Positions 1 to 12,500 of a stretch of DNA of 64,000 nt are shown in pieces (position 1 is the stretch's first letter; each line of letters begins with the position of its first letter). Below the pieces are notes generated by a model. That model ran no database searches. It was not told the origin of the DNA and was given only the letters and a program-made list of their open reading frames with translations. Both the position numbers and the translations under genes were made by a program. Source of the DNA: Thysanoteuthis rhombus (taxonomy: Eukaryota; Mollusca; Cephalopoda; Oegopsida; Thysanoteuthidae); NCBI GenBank assembly GCA_963457665.1, contig OY735202.1, positions 46,091,403 through 46,155,402 on the forward strand. The letters are read 5' to 3'.

Positions 1-3000
1 TTTCATACCTGCGTTTTGTTGTAACTGACCATTGAGTGTTCTCACAACAACCATGATAATTCTGAACACACATCACTTCGATGATTTTTTTTTTCAACTA
101 ATATGATTTGTAATTATTTGAACAGAAACTGGAAATGCACCCAGGGTTTTCAGCTAATATATTTCATGTTAGATAAATAAAGTTGTTGGACAGTCTTCAT
201 TGGAGACATTAGAAATAAGTTTTGAAAAAATGCATTGGGCAGAGATATACATCTGTTTACATTCCACTAAGAAACCTACATTCAGGGTTTAATAAAAAAA
301 ACAACAAATTAGGTTTAGTATGTCCAGGTTGAAGACAATTTAACATCATAATAGTTTGGTTGATTAAGCTAAAAATCAACACATTAACAGCCTCAGTGAC
401 TCATCATCCTGTATTGAAAGCCTCCTTTCTTGTAATTGGTTTTCAAAACTTGATAATTAAAGATTGTATTTAAAAAAAAATTTAGCATAATATTCCTGTA
501 GTTCTTGCATTCCATATTTTCATAATATATAAATTATAAAACGCATTGTAATATCTAAATATCTTGGTTTTAATTTGAATTAAATTGCAAGAAAATAGCT
601 TATATTTGAAGGAAAGAAAAAAAAATTTCTGAATGGTTCAGACTTTTTTCAATTTTTTTTTGTTCTATTACACCATGACTGGTATGTTGATTCGCAAAAT
701 TAAATCTTTAAAAAAAAATACAATGGCTGTCATAATATTAATATTAGATGAAAATTATATACTTTGATAATTTTGAAAAATATAACTTTTTACGTGAAAT
801 ATACAGAAAAATAAATTTCACACCAGACATCGAATCTTTGAATCTTTGTATGTATTATGTAAGATTTCTGTTTTGTAAAGATGATGGAATTTCATGAGAA
901 CAGCCCAGGACAAAATTTTACATTTTTATCAGTTTTATTTGATAGCAACATTTCAGAAGTAACTATGGAGAATGAAGAATTTTAAAATGTTTAAAAACAT
1001 TTACCAATAAACTGAGTTTCTGATTGAAGAAAATTTTTCCCAAATTAATTATTGAGCAAATGCGTCTCACAATCCTGAAGACTATAATATATTTTAATGG
1101 AAAAAAAGCAACCACAAACCTTTCCAAACAGAACAATATTTTAGTTCTTTTGTCAATTCCTGGCATATTCTCTGTTTTCTAAAATAATTTCAACTGATTT
1201 AATTTCTGTGGGGGCATATCTTTATAGAAATGTTGTATTTTTAGTAACCACCAATACAGATTTCATAAAATTGAATAAAAGTTGTCAATTTTCAAATAGT
1301 TTCCAATAATTAGTTGATTTTTGGCATAATTTAAAAATCTGGGTCCTTTTTGACTGAAAATTCTTAATACAAATTATGTACCATAAGTAAACGATTTTTC
1401 AAAAAAATATGGCAGGTGTATATATGAATGAGATGATGGCAATTCTGAAGAAAAGTGCAAACACAAAAACGAGCCGAACAAAGTCAGTTTTGAAAAGTGA
1501 CAATGATTTGGATCATGGAGGCAGTGAGGCTGATATTAATGGAACTGGTCAAAAAGATGTTCGGAAAGAAGTGTGAAAGAAAGGGTGTCACTCTTCTAGG
1601 TGGGTAAGTAACGAATCTGTAACTCAGCAATTTTAGCCCAGCGAGGAATAAGAAAAAAAATCTGGCATCAACTGCTGAGGAGACAAGATCTCTGTGGGAG
1701 CTCATTCCATAATCAGTTCAAGGGTTAGGGAAGGATGGCGGTAATAGTTTGGAATTGTCCCTTTTGAGAATACCAAGAAAATTAAGTACAATTGATTGTG
1801 TCAGGACGACTTAATCTCTACCCAATATATGCATTAACACAAAAATTACATAGACCAAGTCATTTTTTAAGTCTATCCTTTGTTACCTAAATATTCTCTG
1901 TGCATGTTATCTGTTACCTGTATGCACAAACGAAGGCGAAAAATCTCCTGTTCTAAACATCGGAAACAAATTATTTTTATTCTGGAATTTTCTCCAATCA
2001 TTCTCATGAGATGAACACAGGTCTATTACAATAAAATTGACTTTTGTCATCGCTTTTTCATCAGACATGCATTGTGGTACCTGTCATTATTATGTTAAGT
2101 ACACTAATTTTACAAAAAAAAAAAAAAAAAAAAAAAAAAGAATCTATTCAGTACATAAACCTGTTAGATAAATATGCTTTTATTTTTTCTAAGCAGTTTA
2201 CCAACCCCAGAAAAGTCCTTAATTGCTGAATTAATGAAATTTCGAGTAAAAACCAAGAAGGTGCAAGGGCAGAATGAACAAAAAATATTTATTACATTCC
2301 AGTAGTTGAGTCTTTACAGTTGATGAGATTTTGCAACCTGAAAATTTTCAAAATCTTTTTCATAAAGCTTGAAGAGAACTCCAAAAATGAGAATTACTAA
2401 ATAGACATCATTGATTAGATTATACGGTTGATAACTTAAAACATAAAATTATACATACAATAACCTACATCTGATTAAACGTTGAATGCATTTGGTTCCT
2501 CGTTGTTCCAGACTGTACTTGAAGTTGTGCAAACAGTGCAGCCATACAGAAGCCCAAAAAAATAGGCCTAAAAATATTTTGTGCAAGTAAAAGAAGAAAA
2601 AAAAAACAAAAACTTTCACTCCTAGCTAAACTTGTTTAAGAATTCATTGTTACATAGAGATAAAGAATTTCATATCATCTACACTTCATTATCAATCAAT
2701 CCTACACACAACACACATTTAGATTTTAGGTCTAGGTTATTTATATGTTCTGACATTGATATGCATCTTTGTATCTAGACTTTGCCCAGCTCTAACTGTT
2801 AATAGTTGAAACTTGAATTTGTCACCTGGAGGTTGAACCCCCCCCCAACACTTTTTTTATGTATTCCCTCTGTTATGCATGTAACTGTTAGTGCCATTAT
2901 CAATCACTTCCCGTAACAAACCGGTTTATACATTAGCAGGGATTAAGTTACTCACGTTCTGACAATTATAAAAATGTATTCGTCTATGTACCTGGACTTG

Positions 3001-3960
3001 ACCTAGTGTAGAAACTGTAATTTGTGTGCACACACACTCTTCTCAATGAGTAGTGGAATTGTTTGATTTTTTTTTTTTTTTCAATTTTTTGAACCTCCTT
3101 AAGTTCAATTTACAATATAAGTTTATGCTAAATTTACATGATAAAAAGAGCATATATGGGGGGCAGTTATTCATAATTTCCCTTGGAATACTAGTTTTAC
3201 ATTTCATTTTTGTTTTGATTTGCTTGAAGATAAAAGCTACTCACAAAAATAGAAGGGGGTGCCCCCCAAATAATGTTATGCACCAGGCTCATCAACGTTA
3301 AATTTGGCTCTGTCAGTAGTATAGAAGATTTTAAACTAAAGAGACCAATCAGGTTATCAGCCTCCTGCAGTCTTCCTCAAAGTTTACATGGGGCACACTA
3401 AAAGATATATTTGACTTATGCAACAGACCAACAGTAAAAATAAAATTGATTACATGAAAACATTTCAGGAGTCAATGGGGGAAAATTTCATATAAGCATA
3501 CTCGTATACAGACTTGTAATCCCTTTTTCTCCATCATTTGTTATTGGAACGATTAAGATCAAACAAAATTTATTGATAAGACCACAAGATGGGCAACTAG
3601 TGGTCAAAGAGGGAAAGACATAATACAGGTACAGGACGTGTTCAAGACTCTACATACATGTTTCTGTATTAAGGAAAGATTTACGCAGTACACTTGGGAG
3701 ATAGTTGCAGAACACAGATTGAGAACCACTGGCCTACTGACTAGGTGTCGGGTGGCACCACCCACCTGGGTGTTTCCCCACGCATGATGGTGTTCTTTAT
3801 ATCACATTTGAATGGCAGTCTACCATTACAATGAAAGTGGGAATAGAATCACTTTTAAGAATTAGATTATCAAGACCAGGTGCATTTCTGGAAGGAACCA
3901 CAGGCATGATTACGATGCAGCAGCAGTTGGTTGATTCAAAGAGCACGGGCGCAACTTGAT
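1..3960. other. AT-rich non-coding stretch, no gene recognised
   Basis: No open frame here shows a recognisable protein or splice-bounded exon. The short frames are composed of homopolymer and AT-rich sequence. A poly-A run lies at 2114-2139. The stretch could be intergenic, or partly the distal 3' UTR of the minus-strand TMEM263-like gene. The minus strand near 2285-2295 has an AATAAA followed by a T-rich stretch, but nothing shows that it is used. Confidence 0.5.
2114..2139. repeat. poly-A tract
   Basis: Uninterrupted A run of about 25 bases on the plus strand. It could be the remnant tail of a retroposed sequence, but no recognisable body sits beside it. Confidence 0.8.
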
Positions 3961-4575
3961 ATGAAGCAGTATAAGATGGCAGAAAGTAAGCGTTTGATTT
4001 AGCATTACAGTTACATTGTAGCCCCCTCTAAAACCTTAAACTTTGTAAAGTTTGATTGTGCCGCAGCAGCAATTTAGGAAGGGACGTTCATTCTATGCCC
4101 CTCTCTTGTCAATGATAAATCTCTCAAACGAAAAAGAATTTCCTAGATCCGCCCGCAAATTAAACCAATTCCCCCCCCTCACCCCATGGCATATCCTTCC
4201 ACATTGAGATATCGAGTTGTGTACACAGCAATGATGCGGAGGGGGTCCTGGAAAATTCATGGATCTACCATAAACATTTAATCACATCTTCCTTGGCCCA
4301 TTTGACCCCCTTTCCACAAAATTTAATCAAAATTCGTTGGGAACTTTTGGAGGTCTTGTGTTGTGGACACACAACTATAAAGGGGAGGTAACTGAGCATA
4401 GATCTACCCCAAAATTTCCCCCCTTCTGTAGTCAATGACCCACCCTTCCACTAAATTTCATTGAGATCTTCAAAGAGTTAGTATGGACCAAAAGTGAGGG
4501 TTCAGTTTAGTATAATAGTAACATTGTAAACGGAGCCCCTCTAAAACCTTGAATTTTGTAAGCACAAAATGCAGC
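3960..4575 (+). repeat. Dispersed repeat with internal direct repeat (family R7)
   Basis: The segment from about 3970 (GATGGCAGAAAGTAAG) through a T-A-C-A-T-T-G-T-A block at about 4013 is echoed at 4515-4565, where CCCTCTAAAACCTT is repeated. About 500 bases of C-rich sequence lie between the echoes. A second copy of the head, GGCGGAAAGTAAG, is at 33510-33600. The C-rich interior resembles the non-coding repeats common in mollusc genomes, but I cannot name the family. Confidence 0.5.
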
Positions 4576-5083
4576 ATCGGTTAACATTGGAGTGGTGTTG
4601 ATATCTCTGACTATAGGAGTTTTTTTTCAGCAGCTTTTGTGAGGGGTGGAGTCTCTTGATGTCCCCACCTCTTATTGAGATAACAGCTTTCCTTATGGAA
4701 AGTGCTGTCTCTTCAAGTCACTCAATTCAATTTAAAATAGTGTTAAGAACATCAAAATTTTCCAACAGAATATTTTTTCCTTGTTTTAATTGGCTTTGAT
4801 ACAAGTGATCTTTATATAAAACTGCTAAAGAAAATAGTTATTTCCGAAACTAGACAGCACTCAGAGAGCGCATTGTCAGGGGAAGTAATAGTGCATGGAT
4901 CCACTCTAAAAATATACCAACATAAGGAAAAGGGTTAATTGTATTTTGTTTACCTGTTCACTAGAAGAAATCACACGACTTCGTCTCCCTATTAATTCCT
5001 TCTAGAAAAATATTCATCAATCAATGATTGTAAATTTGAAAAAAACTGAAACTCACCATCAGTCAATGATTGAAGTCATGTAA

Positions 5084-5428
5084 ATGCAACGTGCACATGA
5101 AAGAATTATGCTGGGCCTCACTTGGAGAGACCATAAGACAGCACAGTACATCCGGGAAAAGACAAGAGTCAGGGACATCATAGAATCCATTAAAATTCTC
5201 AAATGGCGGTGGACAGGCCATGTTGGAAGAATGGCAGACAACTGATGGACATCACGACTCACGACATGGGTCCCCCGAGATCACATGCGCAACCGAGGCC
5301 GGCAGAATATTAGATGGAGAGATGAGCTAGACAAGTTCAGGAAGTACTGGCTCCGCGACGCCCTTGATAGAGAAGTGTGGCAAATCCTGGGGAAGGTCTA
5401 TGTCCAACAACGGACGTTGAAAGAATAA
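5084..5428 (+). pseudogene. RTE-like non-LTR retrotransposon, 3' end of reverse transcriptase ORF (copy 1)
   Basis: Translation of the plus strand gives the C-terminal domain that follows reverse transcriptase in RTE-type LINEs, with the blocks QRAHERIMLGLTWRDHK, WTGHVGRMADN and WRDELDKFRKYWL. It matches the second copy at 45075-45730 almost residue for residue. The ORF has one in-frame stop: TGA after MADN, where copy 2 has CGA, as expected from C-to-T decay at a CpG. The copy is truncated at its 5' end, leaving about 115 codons, and ends at TAA followed by a simple-repeat tail. Such LINEs move by target-primed reverse transcription, and 5' truncation is the usual outcome. This copy is dead. 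The RTE clade assignment is from recognition of the C-terminal block only. Confidence 0.85.
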
Positions 5429-5485
5429 TAATAAAAATAATAATAATAATGATGATGATGATGATGGAAAGAAAGAAAGAAAAAT
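5426..5485 (+). repeat. (TAA)n(TGA)n(GAAA)n tail of LINE copy 1
   Basis: TAA triplets, then TGA/GAT triplets, then GAAA units directly follow the stop codon of the LINE fragment. Simple-repeat tails in place of poly-A are typical of RTE-clade elements. Copy 2 has the corresponding TGA-triplet tail. Confidence 0.8.
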
Positions 5486-8400
5486 TCCATCAAAGAATAA
5501 ATATAGTCTACTAATGGCATTTTCTATTTGAAAACATCTAAGATAGAGTAAAAGAAACATTTAGACTCTCTAGAATGTAGATGCTATTAATAAACCCATT
5601 AAAATAAGGCCCTCAAAAAAGTTTAGAAGAAAAAAGGCTTTAAAATATTTTTAGAAGGGGTCTGGAGTACCAATGCCAATTCTCTAGTCAGTAGACTAAA
5701 TGGTATGGCAAGGAGCACTGTAACACACACCCACGCACATATGTATGTATAAAATAGATTAGAACCCTTCACCACCTTTGGTAGCTAGGGTTTCACCAAT
5801 TGAAACATGTAAAATAGGAACTTGAGAAATTGATTCAATGCAATATTATCTTAAAAAATAAAAATAAAAGATAAATTGAAAGAAATTAGTAGCTTAGATA
5901 TCAGAGTAATCAGCTTTTTGTAACAATTTCCCATGATCATATCTTCAACACAAATATATTTTCATTAACTCAACTTCAATCTGGAGCTTCAAATGTAGAG
6001 AATAAGGTCTTTAAGTAACATTAAAAAAAAGAAAAATTTAGTTATTTTCATCATGATCACAGTTGAAAAATCATACATGATGCTGTAATAGAAAAAGAAC
6101 AAATGAGTTTCTGAGATTATGCACTATACTTAGAGGCTGATAAAACAAACAAAACAAAAAACTATTACCCCAACCCCATATAGTAATGGAATTTGATTTT
6201 TTTTACAATAATGATTAAGTATATGCATTAACTGAAGTTACAGGAGAAGCAGCAGCCCTAATTCTTGTGATTTCCTCAATACATCAGACTTTAATAAGAC
6301 TACTAAGCAGTGCATTCAATGAATTTTGAAATTTCAATTCAGTTCTTCATCTTCAAGATTTGTGATATGCATTGAGATGGTAGCCATACAGGCTGTGTTT
6401 TTTTTTGTTTTATTAAACACCTAAAGTTCATGGGAACATTTTCTTTGCTTATTGTTAACAAGGGATGACACTTCTCCAATAATTGAGCCCTAATAAGCAA
6501 ACATATACAGCATAACAAAAATGAAAACACCAACAATTGAACATCCTAAACATTTTATTTCAGGTTAACATTCCCTTCATTACAAATAGTCAAATAGAGC
6601 AGGGGTAATTTTTTTAGTGTTATTTATTTTTTTGTGTGTGTGTTTTTTTAAATCTGGCATCAGTTCACTGATTGGGATTAACCAAACAAAGCACAAAATC
6701 AAACTGCTTTGTTTTTGTTTTTTTTTTAGCACCGCTCCATAATTATTGGAGTGTCAGCTTTTGAGGAAATTAAGATTTTTCATATGTTGAGAGCTGATTT
6801 TTTTTTTTATATATTATACCACAGGGGGGAAAAAAAAAAAAAGCCCAAATAAGGAAAGGCAGGAGCAGTATTCTTTTACTTCCTATTTAATACTTTGTGT
6901 TACAAAAGTCACTCAAGTAACTTTCACGGGAGCATTTTAGCTCATTTATCAAGATATGCTTAAAAGCCAAGTATACATAATAAGCCTGGAAAAAAACAAA
7001 TATCTTGATATGTACTCAACAGAATATCCTGATACCAGAAAAAAATTTTCCTTCAAATTAAATTTTTAAAAAAAAGTAATTCATAGGACGGAAAAAAAAA
7101 ACAAAAAAAAAACCTCAAATGACCTAAGGGGAGAATGAACAGTATGATCAAGCTTATCATCACACTAATTTCCTTGGTTAACAAAGTCTTGAAGTTGGCA
7201 TCTCATATTAGAAATAAATTTTATATCAATTTAAAATATAAAACTGAAACCAGTTTTATAAGTGTAGTGAGTATATCAGTAAGAAAAAAAAGTTAAAACA
7301 ATCATCAATTAATGATTATACTCAGTAGGAAGAATGATAATCAGACAGAAGGTAGAATAAAAAGTATTAAAAAAAAGTAATACTCTTGTTATTTCTTCCA
7401 GTTTCTCCATTCCCCGAAACATCCACTGAAAGAATGACTAGATAAGTAAACAAAGTTTTCATTTAAATAAGATGTAGCCATCCTAGAGTGAGAAAGGCAT
7501 AATTGCACTTAAATTATTGTGACAATTTGCTGATTTATTCGATTTAATACTGAATTAAACCAGTCAATTTTTTTTTTTTTGGTAAATTTTCAAATTTTAT
7601 TACAAATAAATTCATTTTAATAGATATGTTTTTTTAATCTCAACAAGACTTTAGTTGAACTTATTTTGGGATATTCTGCCAAATTTTAACTTCCAAGCCC
7701 TCATCAAAATTCAGAGAATTCTTTTTCATACACATTTTATAGGAAGCACCTGAGTAAAAAGAAATTGAATTGATGATTTCTGTTGGATTATGAAAGTGAG
7801 ATTTTAAAAAGCCATAAAAAACTAGAATATTAACATTTCCTAACATAACTTGTATATATTGGATTTAAATATTTCAACGAATAATAAAAAAAAAAAAAAT
7901 TTTTTTCAAATCAATTTTTTCAACATTATGTTAAAAGAGTGATATTTGGGTGATACTGACACCAAGTTACTAAAAAGAATGGAGGAATGTAAATATTCGA
8001 AAAAAAAGAAAAAAAAAAAAATCAAATATCCATCAGATTTGTGTGTTTAGGATGCAACAATATTTTGCTTTAAAAATGTTACACAAATTTAAAAGAAACA
8101 TTGGGAAAAAAAAACAAAAAACAAAAAAAAAATTGTCAATATTTCAGTCTCATTAGACAAATATTTTGATGTATTTCTGAGTCAACTACCTAAGTTTTGA
8201 AATATCTTTTATAACACTTTTTTTTTTGTATATTGAAAACTAAATCACAACTTTCCCAGATTCAATTTTTTTTTTAATGTTTGCAGTATCAACTATTAAT
8301 GACTGACAGAGTGGCATCAGTGACAGAGCTATTTTATATGAAGTGAACATCAGCCTTTGTTGTTTAATCCATTTCCCAGGCGAACAAAGTGGACACATTG

Positions 8401-9322
8401 GAGTCAGAACATTTAGAAACAGCTGTCACAGGACGGATATTACAGAATGGACACTCATTAGTTGCTAAGCTGTTTTTACATAGTAAGAAATCTACTTGAT
8501 ACGAAATTAAAATTTTGATGATTACATATGAAAGCGATCAGTTATTAACATGCCATTTTTTTTTTTTTCAGTTTCCCTTCAATTTTTTCTAAACTTCTTT
8601 TCCAGGTACTGATAGATAATTCCGTCTATATCAATTTTTCTTTAGAAAAACTGAAACTTATTTACAGACTAAAACAACCATTTGAATACTTAAGATGTTT
8701 ATATATATTTTAATTCAGGATAGTGCAGTTATGATTCCATAGTATTTTTTGGTCATTTTTCTTTTTTTATTAATACAGTTCAATCTTGTAAGCATATTAT
8801 TCATAAGTGACTAACCTTCAAAATCAATTCGCTTTCATTTTCTTCAAATACGAACTGACTTTTCTTCGATTGGTTTGCAAGTGTTTAATTCAAGACAGGC
8901 AAGGGTAAAGTGCGTGTCACGCTGGTAAGTATCACAAGATATTTGACTAGGACTTGAAAGAGCCTCCAATACTATGAGTCAAAGAATGATAAAGAACATT
9001 TTCAAGAGATAAAAAACAACTTTAATGAAGGGTGTTCAGACTTCAGTGGAGAGGATATATTTTTCCCCCATCTCCCTATTTGATTGGTATGAGAACAACC
9101 AAAAGAGAAAAGGGTTAAAAAAGAAAAAAAAAAAGAAAAAAGAAAGAAAAAAAAAAAAGAAAAAAGAAAAAAAAGGAAGATCCTTTCAGTGCAACCTTTG
9201 TCATAGTGTTGGTCCATAGAAACTTTTCCAGATATACTGAAGGATCAATAACAATTTGTTTTCAAGCAGTTTGTACAAGTCATGTTGGTCTTCGAAAAAT
9301 CAACAAAAATAAGCCTTCTCCC
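5486..9322. other. AT-rich non-coding stretch downstream of the TMEM263-like gene
   Basis: There is no recognisable coding sequence. The region has many T and A homopolymers and an A/AAAG-rich block at 9118-9178. It lies immediately 3' of the minus-strand TMEM263-like stop codon, so part of it must be that gene's 3' UTR. No single polyadenylation signal stands out in this AT-rich context. Confidence 0.5.
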
Positions 9323-9507
9323 TTACTCGCTTTTGTCTTTTGCTTTCAGTCTCGATTTGCCAGGAATTGGCACGTGACTAACAACTGAGGAACCCACACC
9401 CACTACCCACTTCACTCCACCCACACCCATTCCAACAGCCCCGGTTGCCGTGTTATACAAGCCGCTAGACACACGCCAGATCATACCAGGCTGTTGTTTG
9501 CCAGCAT
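9323..9507 (-). CDS. TMEM263: TMEM263-like, coding exon 3 (last)
   Basis: The acceptor is TTTGATTTCAG on the minus strand, and the exon enters at phase 1. It encodes residues 44-104, holding the conserved QQPGM motif, the glycine-rich membrane segment and the basic tail ending DKSE before TAA. This one exon carries the whole recognisable family signature. Confidence 0.88.
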
Positions 9508-12500
9508 CTGAAATCAAATAAAATGAAAACATTTTAGGTTAGAAAATTTATTGCATTATTGAAAACATGAAAATACTTGGAGACAAAAGGAAAAAAAAAA
9601 AAAAAAAAAAAAAAAATTATTCAGGTCAGTAAATGATGAATTTTAACATTTAAAACAGTAATTCTTGCTTAAATGCTAGTGTGAGAAGAAGTGCAGCACT
9701 TATAAATTTACTCATTCACAAATGTTACTAGTCTGTAATTAAATGATATTTAGAAATATTATTTTCAAATGTTACTAGAGTTATCCACAAATTAATCACT
9801 TCAATTTTAGATTCTAAAAATGTAATTAGCCTAGAAACATTAAGAAAAAAATACTGAAAATTATAATAAGTCTGGCAGCTGCAGGGTCAAACTACACTCC
9901 TACTTCCATTCCAACTAAAGAAGATTATTGCAACTTTTGTATTGTATGTATAATGATGAAAATTTTCTCATTACATGTTTATATATTAGAATGAAATAAG
10001 GCCTTGCATATCAGTGGGACAAATTTTTGTAACTTTGGCTAGGTTGATAAGAGAGCCAGCTACCAATCACGGGGTTGTAATTTCAAATCACGGTAGGGAA
10101 ATGTTAATTTCATAAATGTATTCATTTATCAGAATCAAATAAACCCTTGTGTATATCAAGCATAAATTTTGGTAGATATGTAAAACCTGTTATTCAGCTC
10201 AGTTGATAATGTCATGACTACTAATTGATTGGTCCTGATATCAAATCATGGTAGGGGAATGTTAATTCTTACTCCCCTTAACCTGTGAAGATTTTTCTTG
10301 TTATGGTAGAAAAAAAAACACACAAAAAAAACAAAAAAACAGTCAACACAAGGTTTGGAATGGAGTTTAACAAATCTATTCTACAAATCAGTTGGCAAAA
10401 TTTTAGTTTTACTCAAGATTTATCAGTGAAGACAAACCAGATACTAAGCATTTTAGACAGACATTCAGAATTGTGCATGGTAATCAAAATTTGTGTCAGG
10501 GGAAGAAAAAAAAAAAAGATTTGTGGCCATCTAAGCAACTGGATCATGGGGGCTAAAAATTATTCTATTCTATAAGGGTAATTCAAGGATAAATATGAGA
10601 AATTCGGCTGTCCTCCAATGTTTTCAGAGATTGACGCAGGTGAATTTAGGGTCAAAACTGCTATTTCCAACCTCACTGCAAAAATGGAAATCTTTTTATG
10701 CAAGATTGATTAAAACAGAAGCACTTTAATTCTAGATATCTATGTAAACATTCATTTCTAAAAAATATCTGATGTGCAAGTGGGCAGTACAGAAAATGGA
10801 ATCAGCAGGCAGAGTTCAAACTCCGAATGAGATAATCTTGCTAACTTCGAACTGATGGGCTTGGGAAAAGGTATGAATAGGAATAAATGATTCAAATTGG
10901 AATTGTACAGCATCTTAGGAAAAAAAAATCTTTGCCAAAATCTAAAAAAATAATGTAATAGAATAGAATTCAATTTTAGATCATATATGTTTATAATTAC
11001 ACATTTTTATAGAGGTAAAATAGAACTATACTAATTGTTTGGAAGCGACAATTCTGATAGAATCAACGTTCCTAGACCAACTGAAAATTTTTATGATTTA
11101 TTGATACAAAATACAGCAAAATGTGATCAATAGATCAGATATTTAAAAACCAGGCAAAGCCAAATATTTCTGCTGGTGACAATATAAAAAGTTCATTATC
11201 ATTTTGTGAACATTCATGTTCTATGAAACTAAGATTTTATCTTTACAAATACCCTTTAAAACTGGTTATTACTTTGAACAGTAATTATAAATACTATCAA
11301 GCAAAAATTATAGAATCAGCACACTTAAAGGGTGTTCACCTAGTCTTTTCATTTCACAGCAAATTAACAAAATCACAGATGACGCAAAATATTTGTTCAA
11401 TAAAAATAAAATACATGGATAGATCATGGAAAAAAAAGCAATATGCCTTGAAGAAAGAAAATGCACAAAATGAACAAACAAAATGGCAAAAACAGGAATA
11501 AGTTTCTGTGACAGAACTATAAAAAAAAACAAACCCAGCACTAACACCTAAAGAAAAGAAACACAGTTATAATGGGCTAAAGAGAAGTAATCATGTAGTG
11601 TGGATAATTGGATGAAAGTGATATTCCCTGATGAATCAAGAATTTGCATTTGCCAAGGCGATGATGCTGGAAACATGGTTTCCAACTAAAACAAAGATGG
11701 CTGCCTGAAGAGAACAAGCCAATTTTTCCCCCAACTAATTTATGATATTGAGTGCTGCATATCAAGTGCCAGGGAAAATGGCAATCATTACCTCAATGCA
11801 CAGGCAGACATTAAAATTTTGTACACTTCTTGGAAAATAGTTTTGGTGATGAAGTCATTTTTCAGAATGATAATGCATCTTAGCACAGAAGAAAGAGTAT
11901 TAAAGCTATTCCTCAGGAAATAAAGGCATATCAACTCAAAGACATGGTCAGCAAACAGTCTGGATTATAAACTGATTGAAAATTACAAAAGAAAGGTCCA
12001 TGACAAAGTTCAATTTATTCAAGAAAGTTAGGATCAGCTTGATGGAGAATATTGTTTTTCCCCAGAGAAGTTTATGCCTCATAGAATTCATGAAAGCCCG
12101 AGCAGGAGCAACTAAGTATTAAATGAGATTTTATTTAGTGATTCCTGTACTTGATCAGGAAAAAAAAAGTATGCCATTAGTTTTAATAATCCAATCTTAT
12201 TTGTTTGACTTATATTTCAAGGGATGAAAATGTTCAGTTATTAGACACGGTTTATGTCATACCTTAGTTGTTAATTCGCTGTGAGGTAAAAAAAGAAAGA
12301 AAAAAAGAAGTCGGTGAACATCCTGTAAGTATGCTGATTCCATTCTTTTTGTCAGGGGTAATATTTTGGCCCCTTCCAGGATTTTATCCATAAGCATTAG
12401 GATTTTAAAAAACTGCTATTACTCTGTCTGACAGTAAATATTTTCGCAAAAAATAAAGATTTCATAAGTAATAATCTGAAGTAATTTTAAAATCCTGAAA

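Noticed and set aside
5059-5262. Minus-strand open frame over the first LINE fragment
   Set aside because: It is the antisense shadow of the RTE-like C-terminal domain read on the plus strand; a similar shadow lies at 45211-45474.
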